Shown here: piece by piece, positions 16,924 through 26,427 of the stretch
Layout: every line of letters begins with the position of its first letter
How positions within the stretch are numbered: the stretch's first letter is position 1
From: an uncultured Lachnospiraceae bacterium
GTDB lineage: Bacteria; Bacillota; Clostridia; Lachnospirales; Lachnospiraceae
NCBI GenBank assembly: GCA_948470755.1
Contig: CAOKPU010000025.1
Span: 1 to 39,244 of the forward strand
Direction: 5' to 3'
Length of the DNA: 39,244 nucleotides
Translations under genes and position numbers: made by a program
The notes under the pieces: model-generated
Told to the model about the DNA's origin: nothing
What the model saw: only the letters and a program-made list of their open reading frames with translations
The model's database searches: none

Positions 16924-17739
16924 TTAAGAAAATCCCTCGCATACCTTATCCGCTATCAGCTTCGCCCCTGCCGCATTCGGGTGGGTGCCTTCACTGGTAT
17001 AGTCCATAATGTTCTCATACGTAATGCCGCATTCATATACGTCAATAACCGGAACCCCCTTTGCTTCTGCCACCGCTTTGATCCACGCATTATAATCCTT
17101 AGCTTCCGCTCCATGGGCATTCCTATATGCATAACCTTTCCCCGCTTCATCCCATCTTCCTACTTCCGCTATCGTACAGCAGTAAATATCCGCTTCCGGG
17201 TAATGCTCTATCATTTTATCGAGCATCAGGGCATAAGCTTCGCTGAAAGTCCCAATATCCCCTTCCTTCACCGGGGCTGCCCCATCGTAATCTCCAAGCG
17301 GCACATCCGTCAGCAGATCGTTCGCCCCCATCATGATCAGGATGATATCCGGCGTTTCTCCCCCTTCCCCTGCCAGATCGGCTATCCGCCTGTTGCCGCA
17401 GGCGTATCTTCCGTCCACTTCTTCCAGGGAAGGGCCGCTCACCGTACTCCCCGAATAAGAAGCGTTCCGGCATAACTCCATCCCCGTCCGCTCCAGCACC
17501 TGCATCCACCAAGTATCTTCCACATCAGTAATTTCCCCCATCTCCGGATAGAACTTGCTGTAATCCTCCGGGATGTAACCGGTAAAAGTGGAAATGCTGT
17601 CTCCGCAGATTGTCAGCGTCTTCCCGGCAAAAGGCAGGCTTGCCCCGCTCTCCGTTCTTCCGCATCCTATGAACAATATGGCCAGCCATGAGCAGAATGC
17701 CAGCCATGCCGTCAATCCCTTTCTTTTACTTCCTGCCAT
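16924..17739 (-). CDS. SGNH/GDSL-type lipoprotein esterase
   Basis: A 271-residue surface lipoprotein. The signal peptide ends in the lipobox FIGC (Cys26). The SGNH blocks are clear: block I ICGDSIST with Ser48, block III MGANDLL with Asn, and block V DYTSEGTHPN with Asp246 and His253. Such enzymes remove or transfer O-acyl groups on glycans at the cell surface. It is the last gene of a unit holding a GT2 enzyme, three GT-C-like proteins and a radical SAM protein, so its target is likely the same polysaccharide. Unlike the MBOAT-linked SGNH proteins here it is lipid-anchored and has a full classical triad. Confidence 0.88.
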   Translation of the reverse strand: MAGSKRKGLTAWLAFCSWLAILFIGCGRTESGASLPFAGKTLTICGDSISTFTGYIPEDYSKFYPEMGEITDVEDTWWMQVLERTGMELCRNASYSGSTVSGPSLEEVDGRYACGNRRIADLAGEGGETPDIILIMMGANDLLTDVPLGDYDGAAPVKEGDIGTFSEAYALMLDKMIEHYPEADIYCCTIAEVGRWDEAGKGYAYRNAHGAEAKDYNAWIKAVAEAKGVPVIDVYECGITYENIMDYTSEGTHPNAAGAKLIADKVCEGFS

Positions 17740-17803
17740 ACTTCCTTTCCCTGTCCCGTCATTTCAGAGTCTTATCCGGGCTTCCTTATCCATCCGGGCC
17801 TTC

Positions 17804-18784
17804 TTATTTTTTAAACATGGACTGCCTTGCCCCATGCGCGGCCCCCCGGTTTTTCAGCACATCATCCACGGCGTCCATACGCAGCCCGGCGTCGATAAAG
17901 TCACAATGCTTACAGAATGGATAATTCTGCCTTCCTGTCCGGATCGCCTCCCGCAAAATCTTATATTTCTTGCTGTTCCAGCCATCCTTCAAAGGCGTTT
18001 CATGCAGATCCGCCAGATCCGTTACCTCAAAATTATCGCAGCAGCATATTCCCAATTTGCCATTAGGCATAATCCACATATCCGTATACGGCATCAGGCA
18101 GGTTTCCTTTATCACCTTTTCCGTCGCCTTCTTATTCGGCGCGCTGCCCGCCCGGTTGGTCAGCACTTCCTTCAGATAGCGCATTTGTATCAAAATGTCC
18201 ACATCTTCAAATTCATCCGGGTGCTCTAAAATATATTTATAAATGACCTGTATATTCCTATGCAGTTTCATATCCAGACAATAATTATTAATAATCAACT
18301 GGTTTACATAAGGTATGACCGCTTTCACCTTGTCCACATCTAAAAGCAGCCCGTTCGTAGACATGAAAATAAACGCATCCGGCAGTTTTTCCCTCGCGTA
18401 TTTATGAAATTCCACAATACGCGTATCCAGCCAGGGTTCGTTATTTCCATACATCGTCAAATGCCCTTTATACCCCCAGTCCGCAAGCTGGTCGATAATG
18501 CTGTAAAAAAGCTCGTCTTCCATCCTCTTATAAGGACGTTTTTCCGCGTTTTTATTTGCCGTACAAAACTCGCAAGTGCTGTTGCACCGGTTGATCGTCT
18601 CCAAATTAACGACTAACGGCTGCGGGACTTCTTTTGCATTCATAAAGTAATCTATATAGTTCTTCTGCAGCTTCCTCCTCGTCACAAACTGGAGCTTGAG
18701 ATAGCTTTCGCTCGACAGCATAGGGAAATATTTTCTTGCATTCCATCCCAATCTTCCTAAAAAATTGTGTACTCTAACTGGCAT
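17804..18784 (-). CDS. Radical SAM protein with SPASM-like C-terminal domain
   Basis: A 326-residue iron-sulfur enzyme. Cys67, Cys71 and Cys74 form the CxxxCxxC motif (CNSTCEFC) for the SAM-binding 4Fe-4S cluster, followed by TMYGNNEPWLDTR, the GGEP-like SAM contact. The C-terminal third has CLMPYTDMWIMPNGKLGICCCD and later FCKHC, the pattern of a SPASM domain with auxiliary clusters. SPASM proteins mature peptides, or modify sugars and aminoglycosides. No small precursor peptide is seen nearby, and the gene sits inside a glycan operon, so a sugar or lipid-linked sugar substrate is more likely; this is inference. The RBS AAAGGAG lies about ten bases upstream. Confidence 0.88.
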   Translation of the reverse strand: MPVRVHNFLGRLGWNARKYFPMLSSESYLKLQFVTRRKLQKNYIDYFMNAKEVPQPLVVNLETINRCNSTCEFCTANKNAEKRPYKRMEDELFYSIIDQLADWGYKGHLTMYGNNEPWLDTRIVEFHKYAREKLPDAFIFMSTNGLLLDVDKVKAVIPYVNQLIINNYCLDMKLHRNIQVIYKYILEHPDEFEDVDILIQMRYLKEVLTNRAGSAPNKKATEKVIKETCLMPYTDMWIMPNGKLGICCCDNFEVTDLADLHETPLKDGWNSKKYKILREAIRTGRQNYPFCKHCDFIDAGLRMDAVDDVLKNRGAAHGARQSMFKK

Positions 18785-18842
18785 CGATATCCGTCTCCTT
18801 TATCTTTCATTCATTTAATATTACCATCGGGCAAACGCCCGG

Positions 18843-20414
18843 TCAAGGCCATTGCGTTTTCCCAATCATGGAAAACATATTCTCCCCCTGCAGATAATAA
18901 GGCAAAAAACGGTTAAACAGGCTATAGGCAAATGCCGCCATTACATACCCTATAACGCCAAAACATAAGATCTTCCCAAGCGCCGGCCTCACCCATTCAA
19001 GCAGCAGGTACGCCTTCCGTATTCCCAAAGCAACCAGATACATAAACGGTACCAGCACCGGAAGAATATACCTTCCCTGAGGCTGGTATTCCCAAGTATA
19101 GGAATAATAAATGCTTAAACCGATCGTAATGGCGCAGAATAAGAACATACATATGTAAAAAGCAGCCTTCTCTTTTCCGCATCCTGCCCTTCTTTTCTTC
19201 TTTTCCTCCCTTTCCGTATACAGCCCTGTATTTCCATTCCTGTCATAGGATACAGCCCCTCGTCTTTTCCTATACGCTTCCCGCAGCCTGTCTATCGGGA
19301 AGAAGGCCATCGTGCAGGCTCCGGCCCATAGCCATTTATAACCAATATAGATCAATCCGTGAGTGGGAATCTTCATCGGCCCGAACATGGCGATAAAGCT
19401 ATCCCTAAGCAGCGTGATGTACCCTGTCTCGAACAACATCTCCCGGATGCTCTTGCCCGCCTTTTGAAAAGTAAACCTGAATAAAGGATTGTACTCCTCA
19501 ATGGACGTTACGATTGCGCACTCCCTTCTGGCTTTCATGGCAATGATATCCCCGTTATAAAGGATCGCATTCCTCCCAAACCACCAGCCGATCCCTAAGA
19601 GGACGACCAGGGAAATATAAAACCCTTTCCTAAGCAGAGGCTTCCATTCCACCGCAAGCCCTCTCCGGAAATGGACGAAATGGATAAAAAACAACAGGAT
19701 TGCCGCCAGGATGATCCCATATGCATTATAATAAGACATCGCGCAAAGGACGATCCCCACCGACAGCAAAAAACAACCCTTCTTATCATACCCGGCCCTC
19801 TGCGCCCTAAGAAGCACATAAAAGATCATGGCCACCGACAACATCGCCATAGAATCCGTATTGACATAAGAATGGATAAATATATTCTGGGGAAGGAAGA
19901 CGACAAGAACCGTAAACGTCCACTGGATATAGGGATTATCCCAGGCTTCTTTCGCCGTCTTCCTTACAAAATACGCCATAAGAGTCCCGAAAACAGCATT
20001 GACCGTTCTCGCCGCCAAAAGCAGGATGTATCCGTCCTCCGTAAACAGCTTCAGGAATCTTAGCAGGAACCCTTGGATAATATAAGTCAACATAGGCTGG
20101 AACGCATACGAAGCCCCATATCCATCCAAAAGCACTTCCGGATCCGCGCCATGGGGCAGCCTCCCATACTTACAGATATAATTGACTACCTTAAACCGAT
20201 TGATTTCATCCGGAGGATCCCCATAAGTCTGTACCATGGCAAAACACATGATCGATGCAAATACAAGAAGATAAAATACAGCTTCCGTCGCCATTTCCAG
20301 CCTCTTCCCGTTTTCTTCCCCCGGGCTTCTTTTTGCTTTCTTTGTCCTTCCCCCTCTTCCTTCTATCCCCGCCGCCGCCATCATCTTCCCCGGCAGTCCG
20401 GATGCTTCCAACAT
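18843..20414 (-). CDS. GT-C-fold-like polytopic membrane glycosyltransferase
   Basis: A membrane protein of about 523 residues with 10 or more predicted helices. The first outside loop carries TYGDPPDEINRFK, an acidic motif like the metal or base site of GT-C glycosyltransferases (PMT/ArnT and DUF2142-like). Such enzymes use polyprenyl-phosphate sugars outside the membrane. The start at 20414 (MLEASG) is preferred because AAAGGAGGAGG lies directly upstream; an upstream in-frame ATG would put that RBS inside the gene. A charged cytoplasmic N-tail of about 40 residues precedes the first helix. It lies between the radical SAM and another membrane protein gene. Substrate unknown. Confidence 0.8.
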   Translation of the reverse strand: MLEASGLPGKMMAAAGIEGRGGRTKKAKRSPGEENGKRLEMATEAVFYLLVFASIMCFAMVQTYGDPPDEINRFKVVNYICKYGRLPHGADPEVLLDGYGASYAFQPMLTYIIQGFLLRFLKLFTEDGYILLLAARTVNAVFGTLMAYFVRKTAKEAWDNPYIQWTFTVLVVFLPQNIFIHSYVNTDSMAMLSVAMIFYVLLRAQRAGYDKKGCFLLSVGIVLCAMSYYNAYGIILAAILLFFIHFVHFRRGLAVEWKPLLRKGFYISLVVLLGIGWWFGRNAILYNGDIIAMKARRECAIVTSIEEYNPLFRFTFQKAGKSIREMLFETGYITLLRDSFIAMFGPMKIPTHGLIYIGYKWLWAGACTMAFFPIDRLREAYRKRRGAVSYDRNGNTGLYTEREEKKKRRAGCGKEKAAFYICMFLFCAITIGLSIYYSYTWEYQPQGRYILPVLVPFMYLVALGIRKAYLLLEWVRPALGKILCFGVIGYVMAAFAYSLFNRFLPYYLQGENMFSMIGKTQWP

Positions 20415-20469
20415 TGCTCCTCCTCCTTTCCCCTTTTGCATACACATTTACCTCAGTTGCTTATTCCAT

Positions 20470-22239
20470 TTATGCCGCAGAATCTTGTCTCCGATACACA
20501 TACACCGCATAAGGCGCGCCTTCCCGCCCATAAGCCTTCACCAAATAAAAACCGGCCTCTTGCGCATTGCCGAATTCAAACCGGGAAAAAATATACACGC
20601 CTCCCAGATCCTCAAACGCCCGGGCATCCACATAAAGATCCCGATCCGTCACCGTAAAAGATTTGGATGAACTTACCGCAGAAAGATCCGTTCCCGGGTA
20701 AAGATACGCCCTCGCCCCCCAATTGTCATAATAAAGACGGCTTGCTTCCACCCGTTCCAGCGCCGGGGCAATGATTTTCCTGAAATCCTCCTTATACTGT
20801 TGGGGATAAAAACCCAGATACCCGTCCAATGTACATATCCCGTTGTATTCCAGTACAGCCGGATGGAATCCGTAAGCCGCCGACCACTCCCCCTGATAAC
20901 CGATGTCCTCCTTGATCCATGCAAACAAATCCTCAGAGTAGAATTCCCTATAATTCATTTCGTCGGTTTCCTTCCCCTTTAGCAACTCCAAGGCTTTGTT
21001 TTTACATGTAAAATACAGATCGTTATATCTGGAAGGGGTAAACAGGACGACCGCCATTGCTAAAAGCAACAATCCATAAACCGCCCGCCCAAGCAGGAAA
21101 CGCATCTTTCCCTTTTCCATCTTTAACACATAAGAATATACCCTTTGCAAGACTATAAAAAAGGCGCCGTACCAGAGAAACGGATTAAAAAATATCGTAC
21201 GGTTAAACTGGAACCCTTTTAACGGAGGCAGCAAAGTTTCCACCAGCCTGCGGAACGCCCCCCAGTTATAAACGCCGTATATCATACTGTTAAATGCCAG
21301 GACAAACATCAGCAAATTATAAATATCGGAAAACATGGATTTTATCTTTTTCCCGGCAATATATTTCCCATTCAGCCATATAAAATACGCCATACAGATC
21401 CACAAAACCAATTTTTCATGATCGCTCTGCGCATGAAACACGCCGTGCATCCACACATCCGCGCCCTGGGCCAGGATCTCCCCCGCCGTCAAATCCGCCT
21501 CCACCATCGTGGAACGGATGGTTTCCACCCCGCCAAACAACATCGTATAAAACAGGCGGTATTCAAAACAAACATAACCAAGGGCAAGCACACACAAGGC
21601 TCCCGCCAAAGATACCGGCATCTTCTTATCCCGGATGCCAATCCAGATCATCCCGGCAAAAAGATAAGCCAGGATAAAAAAACCAAAATAAGAAAAATAA
21701 GAAACAAAGGGATAACAGAATAACAGGATATACGGCCCGGCCGATGGTTTTCTGTAAATCCGCAGCAGCAAATATAACGCGAACGGGATAGAGGCAAAAG
21801 GGATCCCAAACGCCGGAAATACATTTAATATCCCGTAAACCAGCCCCATCAGCGCCGCTAACGGCCGATATTGCACCCATTCCGCGCCATACCATTCCTT
21901 TGCCAGAAGGCAGACGGAAACCACTGCCGTCACGACTTTTATCAAATATCCTATGATATATGCCGCAAAGGAAGGGAATAAGAAATAAAGCAACGTATAC
22001 AGGGATAGTTCGGAAGGAAGATTGTCCCTCGTGACCCCTCCCAAAAAAGGCACATCCACCCCGTGAGAAAAAAAAGAATCCGTATTTTTCAGCATCCGGA
22101 ACTGCGCCACAAATAAATCCAGATTATCATGTACCGCAATATGGCTGTTTTCCCCAAAAACAACATATACCGCCGATACAGACAGCAAAAAAAGCCCTAT
22201 GAAAACCCAATACCATTTATCGAATATTTTGTTCCTCAT
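20470..22239 (-). CDS. DUF6044/YfhO-like integral membrane protein
   Basis: A 589-residue protein with about 12 helices and an extracellular C-terminal domain of about 160 residues that includes YSEDLFAWIKEDIGYQGEW and YDNWGARAYLYPGTD. The first outside loop has HIAVHDNLDLFVAQFRML, the acidic motif seen in YfhO and DUF6044 proteins, which are linked to glycosylation of lipoteichoic acid or other surface polymers. The family name is from recall of the motif. It follows the next membrane protein gene after 58 bases and precedes the GT-C-like gene by 55, so one operon is likely. RBS GAGGAAGTAGG. Confidence 0.72.
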   Translation of the reverse strand: MRNKIFDKWYWVFIGLFLLSVSAVYVVFGENSHIAVHDNLDLFVAQFRMLKNTDSFFSHGVDVPFLGGVTRDNLPSELSLYTLLYFLFPSFAAYIIGYLIKVVTAVVSVCLLAKEWYGAEWVQYRPLAALMGLVYGILNVFPAFGIPFASIPFALYLLLRIYRKPSAGPYILLFCYPFVSYFSYFGFFILAYLFAGMIWIGIRDKKMPVSLAGALCVLALGYVCFEYRLFYTMLFGGVETIRSTMVEADLTAGEILAQGADVWMHGVFHAQSDHEKLVLWICMAYFIWLNGKYIAGKKIKSMFSDIYNLLMFVLAFNSMIYGVYNWGAFRRLVETLLPPLKGFQFNRTIFFNPFLWYGAFFIVLQRVYSYVLKMEKGKMRFLLGRAVYGLLLLAMAVVLFTPSRYNDLYFTCKNKALELLKGKETDEMNYREFYSEDLFAWIKEDIGYQGEWSAAYGFHPAVLEYNGICTLDGYLGFYPQQYKEDFRKIIAPALERVEASRLYYDNWGARAYLYPGTDLSAVSSSKSFTVTDRDLYVDARAFEDLGGVYIFSRFEFGNAQEAGFYLVKAYGREGAPYAVYVYRRQDSAA

Positions 22240-22297
22240 GCCTACTTCCTCAACCCGCTTCCCTTATCCCCATTCCCGCATACGGCATAACGCCGGG

Positions 22298-23704
22298 TCA
22301 TCCTCTTTCTTTCCACGCCTTCCTATCCTTCAGCCAATCATAAACCAGCATGGAAAGCGCCGTATAGAACAAGCCCATGCTGTAAATCATATAACGGGGC
22401 TGACAGAAAATCATAGCGCCTACTACTACCGCATTTACCGCAATGCCCCCCAGCACGATTTCCGCCATCGCCATGCTCCTATCCCGCCCAAGCCACCGTT
22501 TCTTTTTCCATGCGCCATAAATATAAAGCCCGATATAGAGAAGATATGCCGCAACTGCATAAATATTTAAATACCGGTTGACCCTTGCGATGGAATTGAC
22601 AAACCCCTTCCATAGGTTCGATACATAAACTCTTGCCAAATCCCCCTTTTCCTGCCCGAGCAGCGTCCTGACCATGGCGCCGCAATATCTGTCGTATTGT
22701 AAGACCGCCTCAATCGCCGTATATTCGTAGTTCTCCGCAATATACCCCTGGATAACCGGGTTGATAATGCCATAACCGATGGCGTCATAACTATCCGCAT
22801 AGTGAGAGGACAGCTCCACCCACCCCTGCGGCGCATAAGTTATCTTAAGTCCCTGCCTGTCCGCTTCCGCCGAGATTTCTTCATACAATCCCCTTAAGAC
22901 CTCATCTTCAAACAAATCGGCGTCTTCTTCCCCCGCCGTATAGATCAGTGTACAGAGCATTCCCATAGAATTGCCGGAATGCTCGATCCAGGCGCCCCTG
23001 ACGCAGTAATTATAAAGCCTGTCCGTAAACCGGCATGCGCCAAAAATCCCCGCCGTCATCAAAAGCAAAAGGAGCAGCTTTTTCCCCTTCCTTTCCTTTA
23101 TCAGTTCATACAAGATAAAAACGGCCGCCATCAGGCAAAGGGTTACCAGCATCTGTTTTCTCAAATTAACTAATAAAAATGCAAAAAAAGCCGTTCCCGC
23201 CAGATTTTTCATTTTCTGTCCCAATACATATTTATATAGCTGCACAATAAACAGCACATACAAAGAAAGCCCCAGCCCTTCCGTCATAATACTGTCAATA
23301 TAGGAAGACCCCCTCACCGCCACAAAGCGGCACAAAAAAGTCACTCCAAACTGGAAGGCGACCGAAAGCAGGGCAAGAAGCCTGCTCCCGTCCTTATACT
23401 CCTTTACCGTAACCGCCAGCTTCCACGTGGCATAGGCCGCAAGGACGCTCTGGGCGATCACCACCGGCATCAAATACCCTTCCTCCCCGAAGAGCTGCCT
23501 GAACAGCCATAAAAACGTAGGATAAAGCGGCTCCCTTGTAATATTCATAGTCGCATAGCTCGGCGAATCCTTGCACCAGACCGGCCCGTCATAAAACGGA
23601 AAAAAGAGATAAAAGCCCAATGCCGCGGCAAATAAGCAGATATCCCATCGTTTCCGGCTTTTTTCTGTTTTTTTCCTACCATCCTTATTCATCCACATCA
23701 TCAT
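22298..23704 (-). CDS. GT-C-like polytopic membrane protein
   Basis: A 468-residue protein with about nine or ten helices. The first extracytoplasmic loop reads KDSPSYATMNITREPLYPTFL, where Asp/Tyr and REPLYP recall the first loop of GT-C-type glycosyltransferases. The start region ATG-ATG-ATG overlaps the end of the upstream GT2 gene by 20 bases, so translation of the two is probably coupled. This pairing fits the known division of labour: a GT2 enzyme makes a polyprenyl-phosphate sugar and a GT-C-like protein uses it outside. The acceptor is not known. Confidence 0.75.
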   Translation of the reverse strand: MMMWMNKDGRKKTEKSRKRWDICLFAAALGFYLFFPFYDGPVWCKDSPSYATMNITREPLYPTFLWLFRQLFGEEGYLMPVVIAQSVLAAYATWKLAVTVKEYKDGSRLLALLSVAFQFGVTFLCRFVAVRGSSYIDSIMTEGLGLSLYVLFIVQLYKYVLGQKMKNLAGTAFFAFLLVNLRKQMLVTLCLMAAVFILYELIKERKGKKLLLLLLMTAGIFGACRFTDRLYNYCVRGAWIEHSGNSMGMLCTLIYTAGEEDADLFEDEVLRGLYEEISAEADRQGLKITYAPQGWVELSSHYADSYDAIGYGIINPVIQGYIAENYEYTAIEAVLQYDRYCGAMVRTLLGQEKGDLARVYVSNLWKGFVNSIARVNRYLNIYAVAAYLLYIGLYIYGAWKKKRWLGRDRSMAMAEIVLGGIAVNAVVVGAMIFCQPRYMIYSMGLFYTALSMLVYDWLKDRKAWKERG

Positions 23705-24629
23705 GCTCTTTCCGCTCTTGAATCATATTCAGCCGGAATTCAAAATCCCTCCGGTTCTTCAACGCCATATTTGACAATATCAACCCCGAAAAGAAAGATT
23801 GTATCGCGGCCAACATCACAAAACCGCATACAAATAAAGTCGGGAATTTATCCACCATCCCCGTCCTTACAAAATCAATCAGGACCGGTATAAAGAAAAT
23901 AATGGACACCGCCGCCAAAAGCACGGCCAGCATCGTAAAAAAGCCGAGCGGCTTATAATCTTTATACAGCCTGCCTATGGTACCCAGCACCTTAATCCCG
24001 TCCGAATAAGTATTTAACTTCGATTCGCTGCCTTCCGGCCTGTCCCTGTAATCCACGATCACATTCTCTATCTGCATATTATTGGACACCGCATGAATGG
24101 TCATCTCCGTCTCTATCTCAAACCCCTTGGACAATACCGGGAACGTCTTCACAAAACCATAGCTGAAAGCCCGGTAGCCAGTCATAATGTCTTTAATATC
24201 GCAGCCAAACAGCCTGTTGATGCTCCCCCTTACCAGGCTGTTGCCCAGATTATGGAAAGGCCTTTTATTTTCCGTAAAATAAGTGGAGGACAACCGGTCG
24301 CCCACTACCATATCCGCATTATGGCGCAGGACCTTGTCCACCATCCCGGCCGCATATTCCATCGGATAAGTATCGTCGCCGTCCACCATCACATAGCACT
24401 CCGCCTGGATCTCCCGGAACATACGGCGGATCACGTTCCCCTTCCCCTGCATGTATTCATTCCTCACCACCGCCCCGGCTTCCGCCGCCAGTTCGGCGGT
24501 CCTATCGCTCGAATTATTATTATACACATAAACTACCGCGTCCGGCAGGGCCTTCCTTGCATCGGCCACTACCTTTGCGATCGTCTTTTCCTCATTATAA
24601 CATGGTATTAAAACTGCAATCTTATCCAT
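23685..24629 (-). CDS. GT2 glycosyltransferase, DPM1/GtrB-like, with C-terminal membrane helices
   Basis: A 314-residue enzyme predicted to make polyprenyl-phosphate-linked sugar at the inner face of the membrane. The GT-A domain begins MDKIAVLIPCYNEEKTIA; the metal and nucleotide site is VDGDDTYP (Asp83, Asp85, Asp86). A DIMTGYRAFSYGF segment and EIETEMTIHA follow, as in DPM1-type enzymes. Two C-terminal helices (LGFFTMLAVLLAAVSIIFFI and FVCGFVMLAAIQSFFSGLIL) anchor it. Start codons at 24629 and 24641 both have possible RBS sites; 24629 fits the family N-terminus better. It is the first gene of the unit and has a promoter at 24702-24730. Confidence 0.9.
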   Translation of the reverse strand: MDKIAVLIPCYNEEKTIAKVVADARKALPDAVVYVYNNNSSDRTAELAAEAGAVVRNEYMQGKGNVIRRMFREIQAECYVMVDGDDTYPMEYAAGMVDKVLRHNADMVVGDRLSSTYFTENKRPFHNLGNSLVRGSINRLFGCDIKDIMTGYRAFSYGFVKTFPVLSKGFEIETEMTIHAVSNNMQIENVIVDYRDRPEGSESKLNTYSDGIKVLGTIGRLYKDYKPLGFFTMLAVLLAAVSIIFFIPVLIDFVRTGMVDKFPTLFVCGFVMLAAIQSFFSGLILSNMALKNRRDFEFRLNMIQERKEHDDVDE

Positions 24630-24701
24630 CTTTCCTCTCATTCTGCCTCAGGCCGCCCCTTGCGCCCGGGCATTTATGCTCTTATGTTCATCATAACCTA
24701 T

Positions 24702-24730
24702 ATTTTAGCAGAATATCCCCTATACGTCCA
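24702..24730 (-). promoter_or_regulatory. Predicted promoter of the GT2/GT-C/radical SAM unit
   Basis: On the minus strand TGGACG (24730-24725), a 17-base spacer, and TAAAAT (24707-24702) preceded by TGC, an extended -10. Transcription would start near 24695, about 65 bases before the GT2 start. This also separates the unit from the MBOAT gene upstream, whose stop is at 24839. The rest of 24630-24838 holds no gene; a 12-bp palindrome AAGCGTACGCTT followed by TTT on the minus strand (about 24733-24748) could be a weak terminator for the MBOAT gene. Confidence 0.5.
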
Positions 24731-24838
24731 TAAAAAGCGTACGCTTCAACACCTACCCGCGCCGGAATGCGGCGGCGGCAGCCATTTCCCTTTTGCGCGC
24801 ACCCCATCCCAAAGAGGCAGTATGCCGGTTTACGGAAA

Positions 24839-26374
24839 TCAGAATCCCTGATAGATAAATTCCGCCGCGCTGTAGCCCGGGCCGTAATATCCTAACAATA
24901 TGGTGTAAAACAGCAGGGCGTACCAAATCATGAAGCGGATAGGAAGCTTCTTTTTCTCTATCCTTTCACGGACAGCCCCCTTTTGCTGAAGGAGGGATAC
25001 CGTCAGCAATATAAGCAAAGACACTATAGCGATCACGGCCTCGATCACATCCAGCCCCAGAGTGAACAAAGAGCCGTTAAACAATACTTCCGGGTTCCAT
25101 ACGCTTACCCCCGCTTTCAGCATCCGGAACGCATCCGGTGCCGAAGAAGCCCGAAAGAATACAAATCCGATATTCGCAAGAAAAAACGTACGCAGAATGC
25201 GGAAAGCATCCAGCCATCTGCTCTTTGGGTCAATGGAAAGCCGTTCCATCATTTTTTTAAAAAAGGGATCCGCCAGCTCGCCGGAAACAATATAAAACCA
25301 ATGAAGCAGGCCGGAGCCTATGACAAATTTCCAGTCCCCTCCATGCCATACGCCAACCGCAAACCAAAGCAGGAACATAGCCAGAAACGTCGTCAGTTGT
25401 TTCCCTTTCTTTTTCCCGAACCTGCCCCGCAGCTTCTTCCCCAGCTTTTGAAAGGCGTCCGTGCGCAGCAAAGGATAAAACACATATTCCTTCATCCATA
25501 CCCCCAGTGTGATATGCCATCTGCGCCAGTATTCGGAAATATTCCTGGAAAAAAACGGCGTTTCAAAGTTTTCCGGCAGATGGATCCCAAAAGTCTGGGA
25601 CATGCCCAGGACGATATCCATGGAGCCGGAGAAATTAGTATAAAGCTGAAACGCATAACATACCGTGGCTATCCATATATAAGAGCCCGGATACTGCGTA
25701 TAATTGTCATATACCGTATTTACTACCAGATTCATCCGTTCCGATATGACGAGTATTTTAAAAAACCCCCATACCATCCGCTGCAGGCCGAAAGTAACCT
25801 GACGGTAATCAAACGGATGGGGCCGGAAAAACTGCTCCCCGTCTTCCCGATACCGGAGGATCGGCCCGGATAAAACGGAAGGGAAATACATGCCATACAA
25901 AGACAATTTCAGGAAATTCATCTGCGGCGCGGCTATCTGATTGTACACATCTACGATATAACCAAGAATGGAAAACGTATAAAAAGAAATCCCCAGCGGT
26001 ACCAGGAATTGGAACCCCTTCCATACCGCCCCCTGCGCCCCGCATAAGGAAGCGATCCCATTTACCGTATGGACGCCAAAGTTTATATACTTTAATACAA
26101 CCAATGTACCGATTAACAGGACCAGGGAAACGCACAACGCCCGTTTCCGCCTTTTCCCATCCTGCGTCCCCGCCATTATGCGGATCGCCCCATAAGCGAT
26201 AGCCGAAGCGGCAATGGGGTATAAGATTAAGATCCCGTTTCCGGTCAGCATATAATAACCGATACTGGCAGATAGCAAAAAAAACCATTGCGTTTTTGCA
26301 GGAATCAGATAATATATAAGTAATATACATGCATAAAAACACAAAAAATAAAAGGATGTAAAGGTTGCCGGCAT
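24839..26374 (-). CDS. MBOAT family O-acyltransferase, second copy
   Basis: A 511-residue polytopic acyltransferase of the AlgI/DltB class. His344 in GVWHGGDWKF is the predicted catalytic His. Other hallmarks are LVPLGISFYTFSILGYIVD, LYTNFSGSMDIVLG and ISEYWRRWHITLGVWMKEYV. Unlike the other two MBOAT genes in the window it has no adjacent membrane-anchored SGNH partner. Instead it is next to VOC, acyl carrier protein and FkbH-like genes. That makes it the best candidate to accept an acyl group from the carrier protein, as DltB does from DltC; this is inference. Its start is 53 bases from the divergent VOC gene. Confidence 0.92.
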   Translation of the reverse strand: MPATFTSFYFLCFYACILLIYYLIPAKTQWFFLLSASIGYYMLTGNGILILYPIAASAIAYGAIRIMAGTQDGKRRKRALCVSLVLLIGTLVVLKYINFGVHTVNGIASLCGAQGAVWKGFQFLVPLGISFYTFSILGYIVDVYNQIAAPQMNFLKLSLYGMYFPSVLSGPILRYREDGEQFFRPHPFDYRQVTFGLQRMVWGFFKILVISERMNLVVNTVYDNYTQYPGSYIWIATVCYAFQLYTNFSGSMDIVLGMSQTFGIHLPENFETPFFSRNISEYWRRWHITLGVWMKEYVFYPLLRTDAFQKLGKKLRGRFGKKKGKQLTTFLAMFLLWFAVGVWHGGDWKFVIGSGLLHWFYIVSGELADPFFKKMMERLSIDPKSRWLDAFRILRTFFLANIGFVFFRASSAPDAFRMLKAGVSVWNPEVLFNGSLFTLGLDVIEAVIAIVSLLILLTVSLLQQKGAVRERIEKKKLPIRFMIWYALLFYTILLGYYGPGYSAAEFIYQGF

Positions 26375-26427
26375 AAAACAGATCCTTTCCTTAAACCAAT
26401 CACCGTAATAATATCCGGAGGATAATT

